A stretch of 64,000 nt of DNA, taken from UBA4877 sp002399285 (GTDB lineage: Bacteria > Bacillota > Thermoanaerobacteria > Thermoanaerobacterales > UBA4877). Position numbers and translations under genes: made by a program. The stretch spans positions 57,665 to 121,664 of the forward strand of contig DAIPGN010000007.1 of NCBI GenBank assembly GCA_036771835.1. The letters are read 5' to 3'. Of the stretch, positions 42,434-51,407 are shown in pieces. How positions within the stretch are numbered: the stretch's first letter is position 1; each line of letters begins with the position of its first letter. A model generated the notes under the pieces. It had not been told where the DNA came from. It worked only from the letters and a program-made list of their open reading frames with translations, and searched no databases.

Positions 42434-43576
42434 ATGGCTGGCAAGGACTATTATGAAATTTTAGGTATCGATAAGGACGCCACCGACGAAGATATAAAAA
42501 AAGCATATCGGAGTATGGCAAAGAAATATCACCCTGATCTGCATCCCGGTGATAAAGAGGCGGAACAGAAGTTTAAGGAAATAAATGAAGCGTATGAGGT
42601 ATTGAGCAATCCCGACAAGAAGGCCCAGTATGACAGATTCGGAAGCTCCGCATTTGACGGTCAGGGATACGGCCAGGGCAACTACGGCGGCGGTTTTGAT
42701 TTCGGCGGCTTCGAGGGCAACCCGTTCAACGATATTTTTGACATGTTCTTCGGAGACGATTTTATGGGTAAGCGCCGTGAAAGCGGTCCGACACGCGGAG
42801 CGGATCTTCGTGATGAGCTTGTGATGACCTTCGAAGAGGCGGCTTTAGGAGCGGAAAAGATAGTGAACATATCTCGGTGGGAGGTATGCCCGACATGCCA
42901 CGGTAGCAAGGCCAGGCCAGGTTCCAATCCTCAGACATGCCCGCAGTGCGGAGGTACGGGCCAGATACGTACCGTAAGGCAAACGCCGCTGGGCAGCATG
43001 ACCTCCGTAACTACCTGTCCCAGATGCCACGGCGAGGGAAAGATCATAACCGAGCCATGTCCGGAATGCAGAGGGACCGGCAGAGTGAAGAAATCGCGGA
43101 AGGTTACCGTAAAGGTGCCGGCCGGTGTGGATAACGGCCATATAATTACGCTGCGCGGAGAAGGAGAGCCGGGTGAAAAGGGAGGGCCGCCCGGAGACCT
43201 CTTTTTGACTATAACTGTGAAAAAACATGCCGTATTTAAAAGGGAAGGCTACGACGTACTTGTCGATGTAAAAATATCCATGTTTAAAGCTGCGCTGGGC
43301 GGCGAAGTGGAAATACCTACCCTTGGTGGCAATATCAAAATCAACGTACCGGAAGGCACCCAGCCGGGTGATACGCTAAGGGTAAAGGGAAAAGGCATAA
43401 GCAAGTTGAGGGGATATGGTAAGGGTGACGAGATAGTGACCTTTGTTGTGACCATACCAAAGCTCAATGCAAAACAGAAGCAGATACTGAAAGAGGTCGA
43501 AACCGGTGAGCCTGGCAAAAACAAGGATGACAAAACAATTTTACAGAAGATGAAGGATGCATTGGGGGGCGAATAA
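42434..43576 (+). CDS. dnaJ: Chaperone DnaJ (Hsp40)
   Basis: A 380-residue co-chaperone: J domain with YHPDLH (HPD motif), a Gly/Phe-rich linker, four zinc repeats (CPTCHGSK, CPQCGGTG, CPRCHGEG, CPECRGTG) and the C-terminal peptide-binding domains. It delivers substrates to DnaK. The first zinc repeat ends SK instead of the usual GxG glycine, a mild deviation also seen in other Firmicutes. Confidence 0.97.
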   Translation: MAGKDYYEILGIDKDATDEDIKKAYRSMAKKYHPDLHPGDKEAEQKFKEINEAYEVLSNPDKKAQYDRFGSSAFDGQGYGQGNYGGGFDFGGFEGNPFNDIFDMFFGDDFMGKRRESGPTRGADLRDELVMTFEEAALGAEKIVNISRWEVCPTCHGSKARPGSNPQTCPQCGGTGQIRTVRQTPLGSMTSVTTCPRCHGEGKIITEPCPECRGTGRVKKSRKVTVKVPAGVDNGHIITLRGEGEPGEKGGPPGDLFLTITVKKHAVFKREGYDVLVDVKISMFKAALGGEVEIPTLGGNIKINVPEGTQPGDTLRVKGKGISKLRGYGKGDEIVTFVVTIPKLNAKQKQILKEVETGEPGKNKDDKTILQKMKDALGGE

Positions 43577-43644
43577 CCCCCTCTTGTATTGTAAGGCAAA
43601 AAGAAATATAATTAAAATTAACGTATTAAAGGAGTGGGTACCAG

Positions 43645-44571
43645 TTGAAATGGGTCGAAATCCAGGTAAAGACCAGTAAAGAAGCAGTAGATGCCGTATC
43701 CAATATACTTTATGAATTGGGTGCAAACGGAGTGGTGATCGAGGACAATGACGTTGATCTTACCGATTTTGATTGGGATTATGTGGACAAGGATTTAGAG
43801 GCAAGCATGCAGAGCAGTACGGATGCAACGGTAAAATGCTATTTTTCACAGAGTCCGTCCCTGCCTGATAAAATCAACCTTATTAAGGAAAGGGTCGACA
43901 AACTCATCGAATATGATCTGGATAAGGGCCCCGGAACCATTGATACGGTCGAGGTCGACGATGAGGAGTGGTCTAACTGGAAAAAATATTATAAACCCAT
44001 GAAAATAGGACCCGAGATAGTGATAAAGCCCCAATGGGAAGATTACCAGGCCAAAGAGGGGGAAAAGATAGTTGAGCTTGACCCCGGGATGGCCTTTGGC
44101 ACAGGTACCCATGAGACGACCTATATGTGCATAAACGAACTGCAAAAATACATCCGGCCCGGCATGGATGTGATCGATGCCGGCTGCGGCTCGGGCATAC
44201 TGTCGATAACGGCGGCAAGACTCGGGGCGGGACATGTCCTCGCACTGGATAAGGATGAGCTGGCTGTAAAAGTTGCAGGGGAAAATGTACGCCTGAATCA
44301 TTTGACGGATGTCGTAGAGGTCAGGGAAAATAATCTTCTGGAAGGCATAGACAGTGACGCCGATATAATAGTGGCAAATATCGTGGCCGATGTCATCATA
44401 AGGTTATTTAAAGAGGTCGGAAATAATTTAAGGATGGGCGGATTGTTGATAGCTAGCGGCATCATAAAGGAACGCCTTGACGACGTAATGGACGGCGCGG
44501 CGGGGAGCGGTTTGGCTCTGAAAGAAAAGGCCGAGATGGGTGACTGGGTCACTCTGATTTTCAGCAAATAG
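43645..44571 (+). CDS. prmA: Ribosomal protein L11 methyltransferase
   Basis: A 308-residue SAM methyltransferase. N-terminal L11-recognition domain, then the SAM motif DAGCGSGILSITAARLGAG near residue 178 and NIVADVI, the NPPF-like site of PrmA. It trimethylates L11. The start is TTG at 43645 (M K W V E I Q V K T), after AAAGGAG. Its place after dnaJ is usual in Firmicutes. Confidence 0.94.
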   Translation: MKWVEIQVKTSKEAVDAVSNILYELGANGVVIEDNDVDLTDFDWDYVDKDLEASMQSSTDATVKCYFSQSPSLPDKINLIKERVDKLIEYDLDKGPGTIDTVEVDDEEWSNWKKYYKPMKIGPEIVIKPQWEDYQAKEGEKIVELDPGMAFGTGTHETTYMCINELQKYIRPGMDVIDAGCGSGILSITAARLGAGHVLALDKDELAVKVAGENVRLNHLTDVVEVRENNLLEGIDSDADIIVANIVADVIIRLFKEVGNNLRMGGLLIASGIIKERLDDVMDGAAGSGLALKEKAEMGDWVTLIFSK

Positions 44572-44588
44572 ACATGGAGGAAACGACA

Positions 44589-45890
44589 GTGGCTTTGGAC
44601 GTTGCTTTTTACACTCTTGGATGCAAGGTCAATCAATATGAGACGGAAGCTATGATGGAACTTTTCCAGCAAAGAGGATACAACATTGTCGATTACAATG
44701 CACGGGCAGATATATACATAGTGAATACGTGCACCGTGACCAGCAGAGGAGATGCAAAATCCAGGGCTTTGATAAGAAAAGCCGTCAGACTCAACAAAGA
44801 CGCCATAATAGCGGTGGTCGGGTGCTATCCTCAGACATCGCCCGAAGCGGTCATTTCCATACCCAGTGTGGATATTGTTGCCGGAACAAGCGAAAGAAAC
44901 AGGATCGTTGAGCTTGTGGAGGATTATCTTAAAAACGGCGATAAGATCATAAATGTAAGGGACATAAGGAAGGATCGGGAGTTCGAAAGCCTGAATGTAC
45001 ATAAAAACAGAAACAGGACACGGGCATATCTCAAAATAGAGGACGGATGTGATCTCTATTGTACCTACTGCATAGTGCCATACGCGCGGGGGCCGGTAAG
45101 AAGCAGGCCTTACGAAGATGTGCTGAGCGAGGCGCGGAGGCTTGCGGATGTGGGATTTAAAGAATTGGTGATCACAGGCATCCATATATCTTCCTATGGC
45201 AGGGATATCGGCGGCGTAGGGCTTGCCGGCATCCTCAAGGGCATCAATGAGATAGACGGGATAAGCAGAGTAAGGCTCAGTTCTTTGGAGCCTAGGCTGC
45301 TGACGGAGGACGTCATTAGGGAGATGGCTTCTTTGGAAAAGCTCTGCCGGTACTTTCATATTTCGCTGCAGAGCGGTTCGGATGGTACGCTTGCAAGAAT
45401 GCATAGGCGGTATACTTCAGGTGAATACAGGGAAATAGTGAACAATCTCAGAAGGTATATACCCAATGTTGCCGTGGCTACCGATATCATGGTGGGATTT
45501 CCCGGAGAGACGGATGCAGAGTTTGCGGAGTCATATGACTTTGTCAGAGAAATGAATTTTTCACATATGCATGTATTCAGCTATTCCCCAAGAAGGGGAA
45601 CTAAGGCTTACGGGTATGAGGACCAGGTGGATAAAAAGGTAAAAGAGAAAAGAAGCAGGGCCATGCGTGAGCTTGCAAGAAGAATGAAAGACGGCTTCAA
45701 CAGGCAGTTTATCGGCGAGACAATGAACGTCCTGTTCGAAAACGATACGGGCGGCGGATTATACGAGGGTCTTACGGACAATTATATAAGGGTGCTGGCA
45801 AAGGGTGACGAATCCATAAGAAACACCATATTGCCCGTTAAGTTTACAGAATTGTGCGGCCAGGATGTTTTGGGAGAAATCGTTGAATAA
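44589..45890 (+). CDS. mtaB: tRNA (N6-threonylcarbamoyladenosine(37)-C2)-methylthiotransferase MtaB
   Basis: A 433-residue radical SAM methylthiotransferase. The N-terminal UPF0004 domain starts VAFYTLGCKVNQYETEAM with the first cysteines for an extra cluster (Cys in NTCTV, VGCY), the radical SAM motif is CDLYCTYC, and a TRAM-like end follows. MtaB makes ms2t6A at position 37 of tRNA reading ANN codons. The GTG at 44589 is preferred over ATG 44574, which precedes the GGAGG site. Confidence 0.93.
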   Translation: MALDVAFYTLGCKVNQYETEAMMELFQQRGYNIVDYNARADIYIVNTCTVTSRGDAKSRALIRKAVRLNKDAIIAVVGCYPQTSPEAVISIPSVDIVAGTSERNRIVELVEDYLKNGDKIINVRDIRKDREFESLNVHKNRNRTRAYLKIEDGCDLYCTYCIVPYARGPVRSRPYEDVLSEARRLADVGFKELVITGIHISSYGRDIGGVGLAGILKGINEIDGISRVRLSSLEPRLLTEDVIREMASLEKLCRYFHISLQSGSDGTLARMHRRYTSGEYREIVNNLRRYIPNVAVATDIMVGFPGETDAEFAESYDFVREMNFSHMHVFSYSPRRGTKAYGYEDQVDKKVKEKRSRAMRELARRMKDGFNRQFIGETMNVLFENDTGGGLYEGLTDNYIRVLAKGDESIRNTILPVKFTELCGQDVLGEIVE

Positions 45891-45916
45891 AACAATATCC
45901 ATGGGAGGTGAGACAA

Positions 45917-46258
45917 ATGGACTGTATTTTCTGCAAAATAGCCAACAAGGAGATACCGAGCGAGATCCTGTATGAGGACGACGACATGATCGCCTTTAAA
46001 GATGCAAACCCCCAGGCCCCGGTGCACTTTCTCGTTGTTCCCAAAAAACATATAGATAATATAGAGTCTTTGAGTGAAGAGGACTATCCGCTTCTTGGGA
46101 AAATATTCAAACGCATAAATATTTTGACCGAAGAGTTGGGCATTTCCGAGGATGGATTCAGAGTGGTGAACAACTGCAATCAAAATGGCGGCCAGACCGT
46201 TATGCACCTTCATTTCCATGTTTTGGGAGGACGTTTTATGCAGTGGCCCCCAGGTTAA
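45917..46258 (+). CDS. HIT family nucleotide-binding protein
   Basis: A 113-residue histidine triad protein: CIFCKIANKEIPS at the start with a CxxC pair, and the catalytic triad MHLHFHVLGG near the C-terminus. HINT-type enzymes hydrolyse adenosine phosphoramidates. The ATG at 45917 follows GGGAGGTGAG. Last gene of the heat-shock run; rpsU after it has its own promoter. Confidence 0.95.
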   Translation: MDCIFCKIANKEIPSEILYEDDDMIAFKDANPQAPVHFLVVPKKHIDNIESLSEEDYPLLGKIFKRINILTEELGISEDGFRVVNNCNQNGGQTVMHLHFHVLGGRFMQWPPG

Positions 46259-46260
46259 AA

Positions 46261-46289
46261 TTGACTAAACCTTTTCATGGGTGTATAAT
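46261..46289 (+). promoter_or_regulatory. Promoter of rpsU
   Basis: TTGACT at 46261-46266, a 17-base spacer and a perfect TATAAT at 46284-46289. It begins two bases after the HIT gene stop. Confidence 0.88.
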
Positions 46290-46359
46290 AAATGGGTAAT
46301 AGCATATTGATTGATTCCCGCCATTCAATGAATGAATAGTAAGGAAGGGGGGAAAGTTG

Positions 46360-46539
46360 ATGGCCACAGAGATAAAAGTTACTGAAAATGAATCTTTAGA
46401 TAATGCCTTAAAGCGTTTTAAGAGAGAGTGTGCCCGCTCGGGCGTTCTTGCGGAGTTAAGAAAGCGTGAGCATTATGAAAGCCCAAGCGTTAAGCGTAAA
46501 AAGAAGTCAGAGGCAGCACGCAAGCGTAAATATAAATAA
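46360..46539 (+). CDS. rpsU: 30S ribosomal protein S21
   Basis: A 59-residue S21, MATEIKVTENESLDNALKRF at the start and a very basic KRKKKSEAARKRKYK end. The ATG at 46360 follows GGAAGGGGGGAAAG. In many bacteria rpsU heads the dnaG-rpoD operon; here those two genes are 14.4 kb downstream. Confidence 0.97.
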   Translation: MATEIKVTENESLDNALKRFKRECARSGVLAELRKREHYESPSVKRKKKSEAARKRKYK

Positions 46540-46572
46540 AATGGAAAATCAAATAGGAAACTAATATATCTT

Positions 46573-46604
46573 GAAAAAACTTGGCAATATTGTCAAGTTT
46601 TTTT
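46573..46604 (+). terminator. Terminator of rpsU
   Basis: AAAAAACTTGGCAA pairs with TTGTCAAGTTTTTT (14 pairs with one G-U) around TA, merging into a T run. Confidence 0.88.
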
Positions 46605-46629
46605 GGATATATGGGGCTGTAGAAAAAGT

Positions 46630-46790
46630 GATACATAAAAAAGAGTATGCCAAAATGAGAGCCATAACCGCTGCAGAGTGCAGACAACGCGGCAAGCAAA
46701 ATTACAGTGCAATTTTGCGATTGCGCGAGAATGGCAGGCTGTGATACGGTTGTAAATCGCCTGTATAAAGAGTATACTTTAATAAATTGG
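46630..46790 (-). repeat. Structured repeat element, copy 2 (diverged)
   Basis: This fills most of the 311-base gap between rpsU and nfeD, in which I see no gene. The core at 46673-46735 matches the reverse complement of copy 1 (32203-32264): AAGCAAAATT-R-CAGTGCAATT is shared, and the flanks agree at roughly two thirds of positions. GCAAAATT (46695-46702) and AATTTTGC (46711-46718) form an 8-pair stem. Related GAGTATGCC and GAGTATACT sequences flank the element, at about 46653 and 46771. Confidence 0.6.
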
Positions 46791-46850
46791 CCGGGTGCGG
46801 AGAGTATAGGCGTATGCCGGCGTAAATATCCAAAATCAGGAGTATGAGAA

Positions 46851-48140
46851 ATGAAAAGATGGATTCTTTTTATAGTTGCTTTTATCATCTTTATAACGTC
46901 TTATGGCTTTGCCGAGACCAGATCGCCCGTATATGTCATACCGGTAAAGGGTGAAGTGAACCCAGCTCTTTTTTCTCTGGTCTCGAATGGCATTGATGAG
47001 GCTCAGACACGCGGCGCCTCGCTCATAGTTTTTGATATAGATACGTATGGGGGAAGTATAGACTCCGCCTTAAAAATCAGCGAGGCCATAATGAATTCAC
47101 AGATTCCCACGCTATCATATATAGATTACAGGGCTATATCCGCGGGAGTAGCCATAGCCATATCTTCCGACAAGGTGGCGGTGAATCCCAGGGCTACGAT
47201 CGGCGCTGCGGAGACAATACCGGATAGTGAAAAAAATGTGTCCTTTTGGTCGGGAGAGCTTAGATCCATAGCGGAAGACAGGGGCAGAGATCCGGAAATT
47301 ATCGCCGCAATGGCGGATAAGGATATAGAACTGCCGGGTATCATTGAAAAGGGCAAACTGCTTACATTGACCGGCGGCGGGGCGCTTAAGCATGGTATTG
47401 CCGATTATCAGGCAGGCAGTATAAAGGATATACTGGGGAAGGAAGGGCTTACCGGCGCCCCTATAATAAATATTGATCCCAACCTTCAGACGAGATTAGC
47501 GCAGTTTGCTTCATCAGCTACATGGGGACCGTTGATATTGAGCCTAGCCATGATATTTATGCTTCTTGAGCTCTTTACTCCGGGCTTCGGACTGTTCGGA
47601 ACGGTTTCGGTAGCGCTGTTTGCCTTATACTTCGGCGCGAATATCCTTGCCGGCTATTCAGGCTATGAGGCGCTGGCGCTGTTTGCAGGGGGAGTGATCC
47701 TGCTGCTCATCGAGGCTTTTGTCATACCCGGATTTGGCGTGACGGGCATAGGCGGCATAGTTCTTTTGATAGCCAGTGTGATCGTTTCAGCTAAAAATAT
47801 AACGCAGGCTGTCGCTGCTCTCATTATTGCCTTTGCGGCATCTGCAGTCGCATTGTTTTTTATAATAAGATATGCGCCGAAAAGCAGATTTTATGATAAT
47901 ATAGTACTCAAGACTTCCTTAACCAAGGAAGCGGGATTTGAAGCAACGGAGAATTATAATATATACGAAGGCAAAGAAGGCATCGCCGTCACAACGCTGA
48001 GACCGGCGGGGATTGCGGAAATAGAGGGAAGGAGAATCGACGTCGTCACCGACGGCACATATATAGAAGCTGGAAATAGGATAAGAATAGTAAAGACGGA
48101 AGGCAGAAAAATAATAGTAGAGAAAAAGGAGGAGGCATAA
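46851..48140 (+). CDS. nfeD: NfeD family membrane serine protease-like protein
   Basis: A 429-residue protein: signal peptide (1-21), ClpP-like protease domain (25-215) with FDIDTYGGSIDSALKISEAI and the nucleophile motif AISAGVAIAIS, four membrane helices (about 225-335), and a C-terminal OB-fold NfeD domain. Long NfeD proteins work with flotillin or stomatin partners; floA follows with no gap. AGGAG lies before the ATG. Confidence 0.92.
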   Translation: MKRWILFIVAFIIFITSYGFAETRSPVYVIPVKGEVNPALFSLVSNGIDEAQTRGASLIVFDIDTYGGSIDSALKISEAIMNSQIPTLSYIDYRAISAGVAIAISSDKVAVNPRATIGAAETIPDSEKNVSFWSGELRSIAEDRGRDPEIIAAMADKDIELPGIIEKGKLLTLTGGGALKHGIADYQAGSIKDILGKEGLTGAPIINIDPNLQTRLAQFASSATWGPLILSLAMIFMLLELFTPGFGLFGTVSVALFALYFGANILAGYSGYEALALFAGGVILLLIEAFVIPGFGVTGIGGIVLLIASVIVSAKNITQAVAALIIAFAASAVALFFIIRYAPKSRFYDNIVLKTSLTKEAGFEATENYNIYEGKEGIAVTTLRPAGIAEIEGRRIDVVTDGTYIEAGNRIRIVKTEGRKIIVEKKEEA

Positions 48141-49127
48141 ATGCTGATTGCAGTTTTGATAATAATTTTGATCGCCATTGTGCTGATACTGAGTTTTGTC
48201 CCGATCGGCCTTTGGATATCTGCTCTTGCCGCAGGCGTGCATTTGAGCATCATGACGTTGATAGGCATGAGGCTGAGACGGGTGCAGCCGGCTAAGATAG
48301 TCAATCCGCTCATAAAGGCCACAAAGGCGGGGCTGGATGATATCAATACCAATAACCTTGAGGCGCACTTTCTCGCGGGAGGCAATGTCGACAGGGTGGT
48401 AAACGCACTGATAGCCGCACAGAGGGCGGGGATACCGCTGACGTTTGAACGGGCGGCGGCCATCGACCTGGCCGGACGCAACGTGCTTGAGGCCGTGCAG
48501 ATGAGCGTAAATCCGAAGGTCATAGAAACGCCGCAGGTTGCCGCAGTCGCTAAGGATGGGATCGAGATCATAGCAAAGGCCAGGGTGACGGTGAGGGCGA
48601 ATATAGACAGGTTGGTCGGCGGCGCGGGAGAAGAAACGATCATAGCCAGAGTGGGCGAAGGGGTCGTTACCACAGTCGGCAGCTCCGTTTCTCACAAAGC
48701 CGTATTGGAAAACCCTGATTCCATATCCAAAACAGTACTGAACAAGGGCCTGGACTCAGGCACAGCTTTTGAGATACTTTCGATCGACATTGCCGACGTG
48801 GATGTGGGGAGGAATATAGGAGCAAGACTTCAGACGGATCAGGCCGAGGCGGATAAGAAGATAGCCCAGGCTAAGGCTGAGGAGCGAAGGGCAATGGCCA
48901 TAGCCAAGGAGCAGGAGATGAAGGCCAAGGTGCAGGAGATGCGGGCAAAGGTCGTGGAGGCGGAATCCGAGGTACCGAGGGCCATGGCCCAGGCACTGCG
49001 GGAAGGCAAGATGGGTATAATGGATTACTACAATATGCAGAACATAAAGGCGGACACCGACATGCGTGAATCCATATCGCACGCCGGGAATAACAATGAC
49101 TCACAGGATGCAGAAAAAGGCAAATAA
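48141..49127 (+). CDS. floA: Flotillin-like protein FloA
   Basis: A 328-residue protein of the YqfA/FloA family. An N-terminal hydrophobic hairpin (about 1-45), the DUF SPFH-like domain, and a C-terminal coiled coil rich in Ala, Glu and Lys (DQAEADKKIAQAKAEERRAMA). FloA organises membrane microdomains in Firmicutes. Starts on the base after the nfeD stop; GGAGG lies in the end of nfeD. Confidence 0.95.
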   Translation: MLIAVLIIILIAIVLILSFVPIGLWISALAAGVHLSIMTLIGMRLRRVQPAKIVNPLIKATKAGLDDINTNNLEAHFLAGGNVDRVVNALIAAQRAGIPLTFERAAAIDLAGRNVLEAVQMSVNPKVIETPQVAAVAKDGIEIIAKARVTVRANIDRLVGGAGEETIIARVGEGVVTTVGSSVSHKAVLENPDSISKTVLNKGLDSGTAFEILSIDIADVDVGRNIGARLQTDQAEADKKIAQAKAEERRAMAIAKEQEMKAKVQEMRAKVVEAESEVPRAMAQALREGKMGIMDYYNMQNIKADTDMRESISHAGNNNDSQDAEKGK

Positions 49128-49143
49128 GGGATGAGGAAATAAT

Positions 49144-49524
49144 ATGAGTTTCAAACTGGCAGATTTAATTTCGATGATCGATTCGGCTGTGAACGAGGCT
49201 GCAAAAGCCGAAAGGCAGAGGCCGGGCCAAGAGATTGCACATATCCGTATGCATCGCCGCAATGTTCCTGCCGCCGAGGCCGCCGTACAGGATGAAGGCG
49301 GTCCTTCCGCACCGGAGATTCAGGAAAATGTGGATACCGCGGAGGATAACGGGAATATTGACCGGGATGGGGCGCAGATGGAAATGGAACACATAAATGA
49401 GAGTACGGCGGATGCGACGACGGCTTGGGAATTTGACGCCAGAGAACTGACTAAGGCCGTGATATACAGTGAGATATTGGCAGCTCCTAAGGCGTACAGG
49501 AGTTTAAAACATGTCGTTCGTTAA
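49144..49524 (+). CDS. Unknown soluble protein in the flotillin-yqfC interval
   Basis: A 126-residue protein I do not recognise. An N-terminal helix (MSFKLADLISMIDSAVNEAAKAE), an acidic, low-complexity middle (about 45-95) and a C-terminal helix (EFDARELTKAVIYSEILAAPKAYRSL). No membrane segment. It has a GAGGAAATA site and overlaps the next gene by 14 bases. Its place suggests an adaptor for FloA/NfeD or for the sporulation genes downstream, as inference. Confidence 0.6.
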   Translation: MSFKLADLISMIDSAVNEAAKAERQRPGQEIAHIRMHRRNVPAAEAAVQDEGGPSAPEIQENVDTAEDNGNIDRDGAQMEMEHINESTADATTAWEFDARELTKAVIYSEILAAPKAYRSLKHVVR

Positions 49525-49855
49525 AACGGTTTTAAAAGTAACGGCTCTTTTTCTGATAGTCTGTGCCGTTTCCGGTCTTATAGGCTTGGTCTACCATTTT
49601 ATGAGCTCGGCGCCCATTGCGTACTGTGAATATATGACTTTTATGATCGTCTCCATGATAATGATGTTATTCGGTGTCTTTGCCATGCTCAGGGGGTATC
49701 ACCCAGGTAAAAACGCCATAGATACGGATACCGATTTTGATCCGAGATGGGGCGTCAGAAACCCTATAAGGATGATTTTTGTCGGCGTCGTATTCATAGC
49801 AATAGGTCTCGGTATGTTTTTTGCGGCTTTATACATTGAAAGTTTGCTCCATTAG
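49511..49855 (+). CDS. Unknown membrane protein with three predicted helices
   Basis: A 114-residue protein with hydrophobic segments at about 8-30, 40-62 and 88-110. Not a family I recognise. Its start lies within the preceding gene, so the two are translationally coupled and may form a soluble-plus-membrane pair. A terminator follows directly. Confidence 0.62.
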   Translation: MSFVKTVLKVTALFLIVCAVSGLIGLVYHFMSSAPIAYCEYMTFMIVSMIMMLFGVFAMLRGYHPGKNAIDTDTDFDPRWGVRNPIRMIFVGVVFIAIGLGMFFAALYIESLLH

Positions 49856-49874
49856 CGACCTAATGGAGTTTTTT
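49847..49874 (+). terminator. Terminator of the nfeD-floA unit
   Basis: CTCCATTA pairs with TAATGGAG around GCGACC, followed by TTTTTTG. The left arm holds the stop codon of the membrane protein gene. Confidence 0.88.
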
Positions 49875-49923
49875 GTATTACTTTTATCCTTAAGGCATAA
49901 GATAATTATTAAGGGGTGACCTT

Positions 49924-50208
49924 ATGGATAAAGGGGATTTCTTTAAAAGTATAATAGAGGAAATAACCGATTTTCCAAAGGATGTGGTGATGAATCTCCC
50001 ACATATAGTATTGATAGGCAATCTGGAAATTGACCTGGAAAATTTTAATAGTCTTCTGGAATATACCTCCGAAAAAGTTAGGGTGGGCACGAGTATGGGT
50101 ATCGTGATGTTTACCGGCTCGAACCTTGAAATTAAGATGATATCTCAGAATGAGATAGTAGTCATGGGCCGTATCGATTCCATTGAACTGGGTTTAAGCG
50201 GGAGGTAA
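49924..50208 (+). CDS. yqfC: Sporulation protein YqfC
   Basis: A 94-residue protein, conserved in spore formers and usually followed by yqfD, as here (3 bases). Blocks DFPKDVVMNLPHIVLIGNLEI and EVYTSEKVRVGT-like YTSEKVRVGTSMG are typical. In Bacillus it belongs to the mother-cell sigma-E regulon. CATAAGAT at 49896-49903 with GTATTA 15 bases before is a weak match to a sigma-E promoter. GGGGTGACC precedes the ATG. Confidence 0.88.
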   Translation: MDKGDFFKSIIEEITDFPKDVVMNLPHIVLIGNLEIDLENFNSLLEYTSEKVRVGTSMGIVMFTGSNLEIKMISQNEIVVMGRIDSIELGLSGR

Positions 50209-50211
50209 AAT

Positions 50212-51396
50212 ATGCCCCAGGGAATTTTAAGGTATATTGCGGGACACGCAAGTTTGAAACTGACGGGACTTTCTATAGAAAAATTTATTAATAAGGCACA
50301 ATCCGGTGATATAATACTATTGAATATAAAGAGAAACAAATATAGAGAGGTGACTCTTGAAGTAAATCGCTGCGATATGGAAAAGGTCGGGGAATTGGCC
50401 GGCCAGATGGGCTTAGAAGTGGAAGTTTTAAAGGAGAACGGCCTGCTCTATTATTTACAGCGGCTTTTAAAGCACAGGGCATTTGCCATGGGTATGCTGA
50501 TATGCGCACTGCTCATATATCTATTGTCTTCTTTTATCTGGACGGTCGAGATAACCGGGAATGAGACCGTTCCAAGCAAGAAGCTGGCTGAAATGATCGA
50601 GGAATTGGGCGTTAAGCCGGGAGCCTTGAAATCATCTGTGGACCATGATAAATTTGTTCTTGAATTATTGAGTAAGGAAAAAAATTTTACTTGGGCGGAG
50701 CTGGAAATAAAGGGAGTAAAGGCAAAAATACGTGTGGTGGAGGGCAAGAAGTCCCCTAAGGTCATTGATTATAGTACTCCGTGTAATGTCGTCGCCGGCA
50801 AAGACGGCTTTTTGGTAAAGCTGTTTGTGCTTAACGGCGATAAAAAAACGGAGGAGGGCAATGCCGTTAAAAAAGGGCAGATATTGGTTTCAGGGATGGT
50901 AAGCAGCGATGTTTCGGGAACGAGATATGTGCATGCGCAGGGCCAGGCCTGGTCTCACACCTATTATACAGGCGAGGCGGATGCGGATATCAACGACTTT
51001 CTCTATAGAGAGACGGGAAACCATGCCGAAAAATACCAGTTGGTCGTCAACGGGAAGGCCATACCTTTGTACAGGGGCGAGGGCGGTATATTGTTCAAAA
51101 ACTACAGGGTTTCGATGGAGGATATGTCACCGGGCAGGTACGGTATGAAGCTTCCGATAAAGCTGCGCAGGGTAAGATACGTCGAGCTCAATGAGATCGA
51201 TTTTGACAGCGCGCTGATAATGGCAAGACAGAAGAGTGAAGAGTCGGCCTATGCCGCGGCCGGCAAAATTGTGCCGGCTGCTGGCAAGATCCTGCAGAAG
51301 ACGGCCGATTCAAAGGTGACCTCCGATGGCAAGATGCATACCAAGGTGGTATTGGAGGTCTTGGAAGATATAGCGGAAGAAAAAGCAATTAAGTGA
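50212..51396 (+). CDS. yqfD: Sporulation protein YqfD
   Basis: A 394-residue membrane protein of spore formers: N-terminal domain of about 85 residues, one membrane helix (about 90-110, GMLICALLIYLLSSFIWTV) and a large outer domain. It is required for efficient sporulation and is tied to engulfment. GGGAGG lies before the ATG. The last bases overlap the upstream frame of phoH. Confidence 0.92.
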   Translation: MPQGILRYIAGHASLKLTGLSIEKFINKAQSGDIILLNIKRNKYREVTLEVNRCDMEKVGELAGQMGLEVEVLKENGLLYYLQRLLKHRAFAMGMLICALLIYLLSSFIWTVEITGNETVPSKKLAEMIEELGVKPGALKSSVDHDKFVLELLSKEKNFTWAELEIKGVKAKIRVVEGKKSPKVIDYSTPCNVVAGKDGFLVKLFVLNGDKKTEEGNAVKKGQILVSGMVSSDVSGTRYVHAQGQAWSHTYYTGEADADINDFLYRETGNHAEKYQLVVNGKAIPLYRGEGGILFKNYRVSMEDMSPGRYGMKLPIKLRRVRYVELNEIDFDSALIMARQKSEESAYAAAGKIVPAAGKILQKTADSKVTSDGKMHTKVVLEVLEDIAEEKAIK

Positions 51397-51407
51397 GGAG
51401 GATGAGT

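Noticed and set aside
42108..42464. Basic protein frame across the end of dnaK
   Set aside because: Shadow of dnaK in another frame; the composition is an artefact of the codon pattern.
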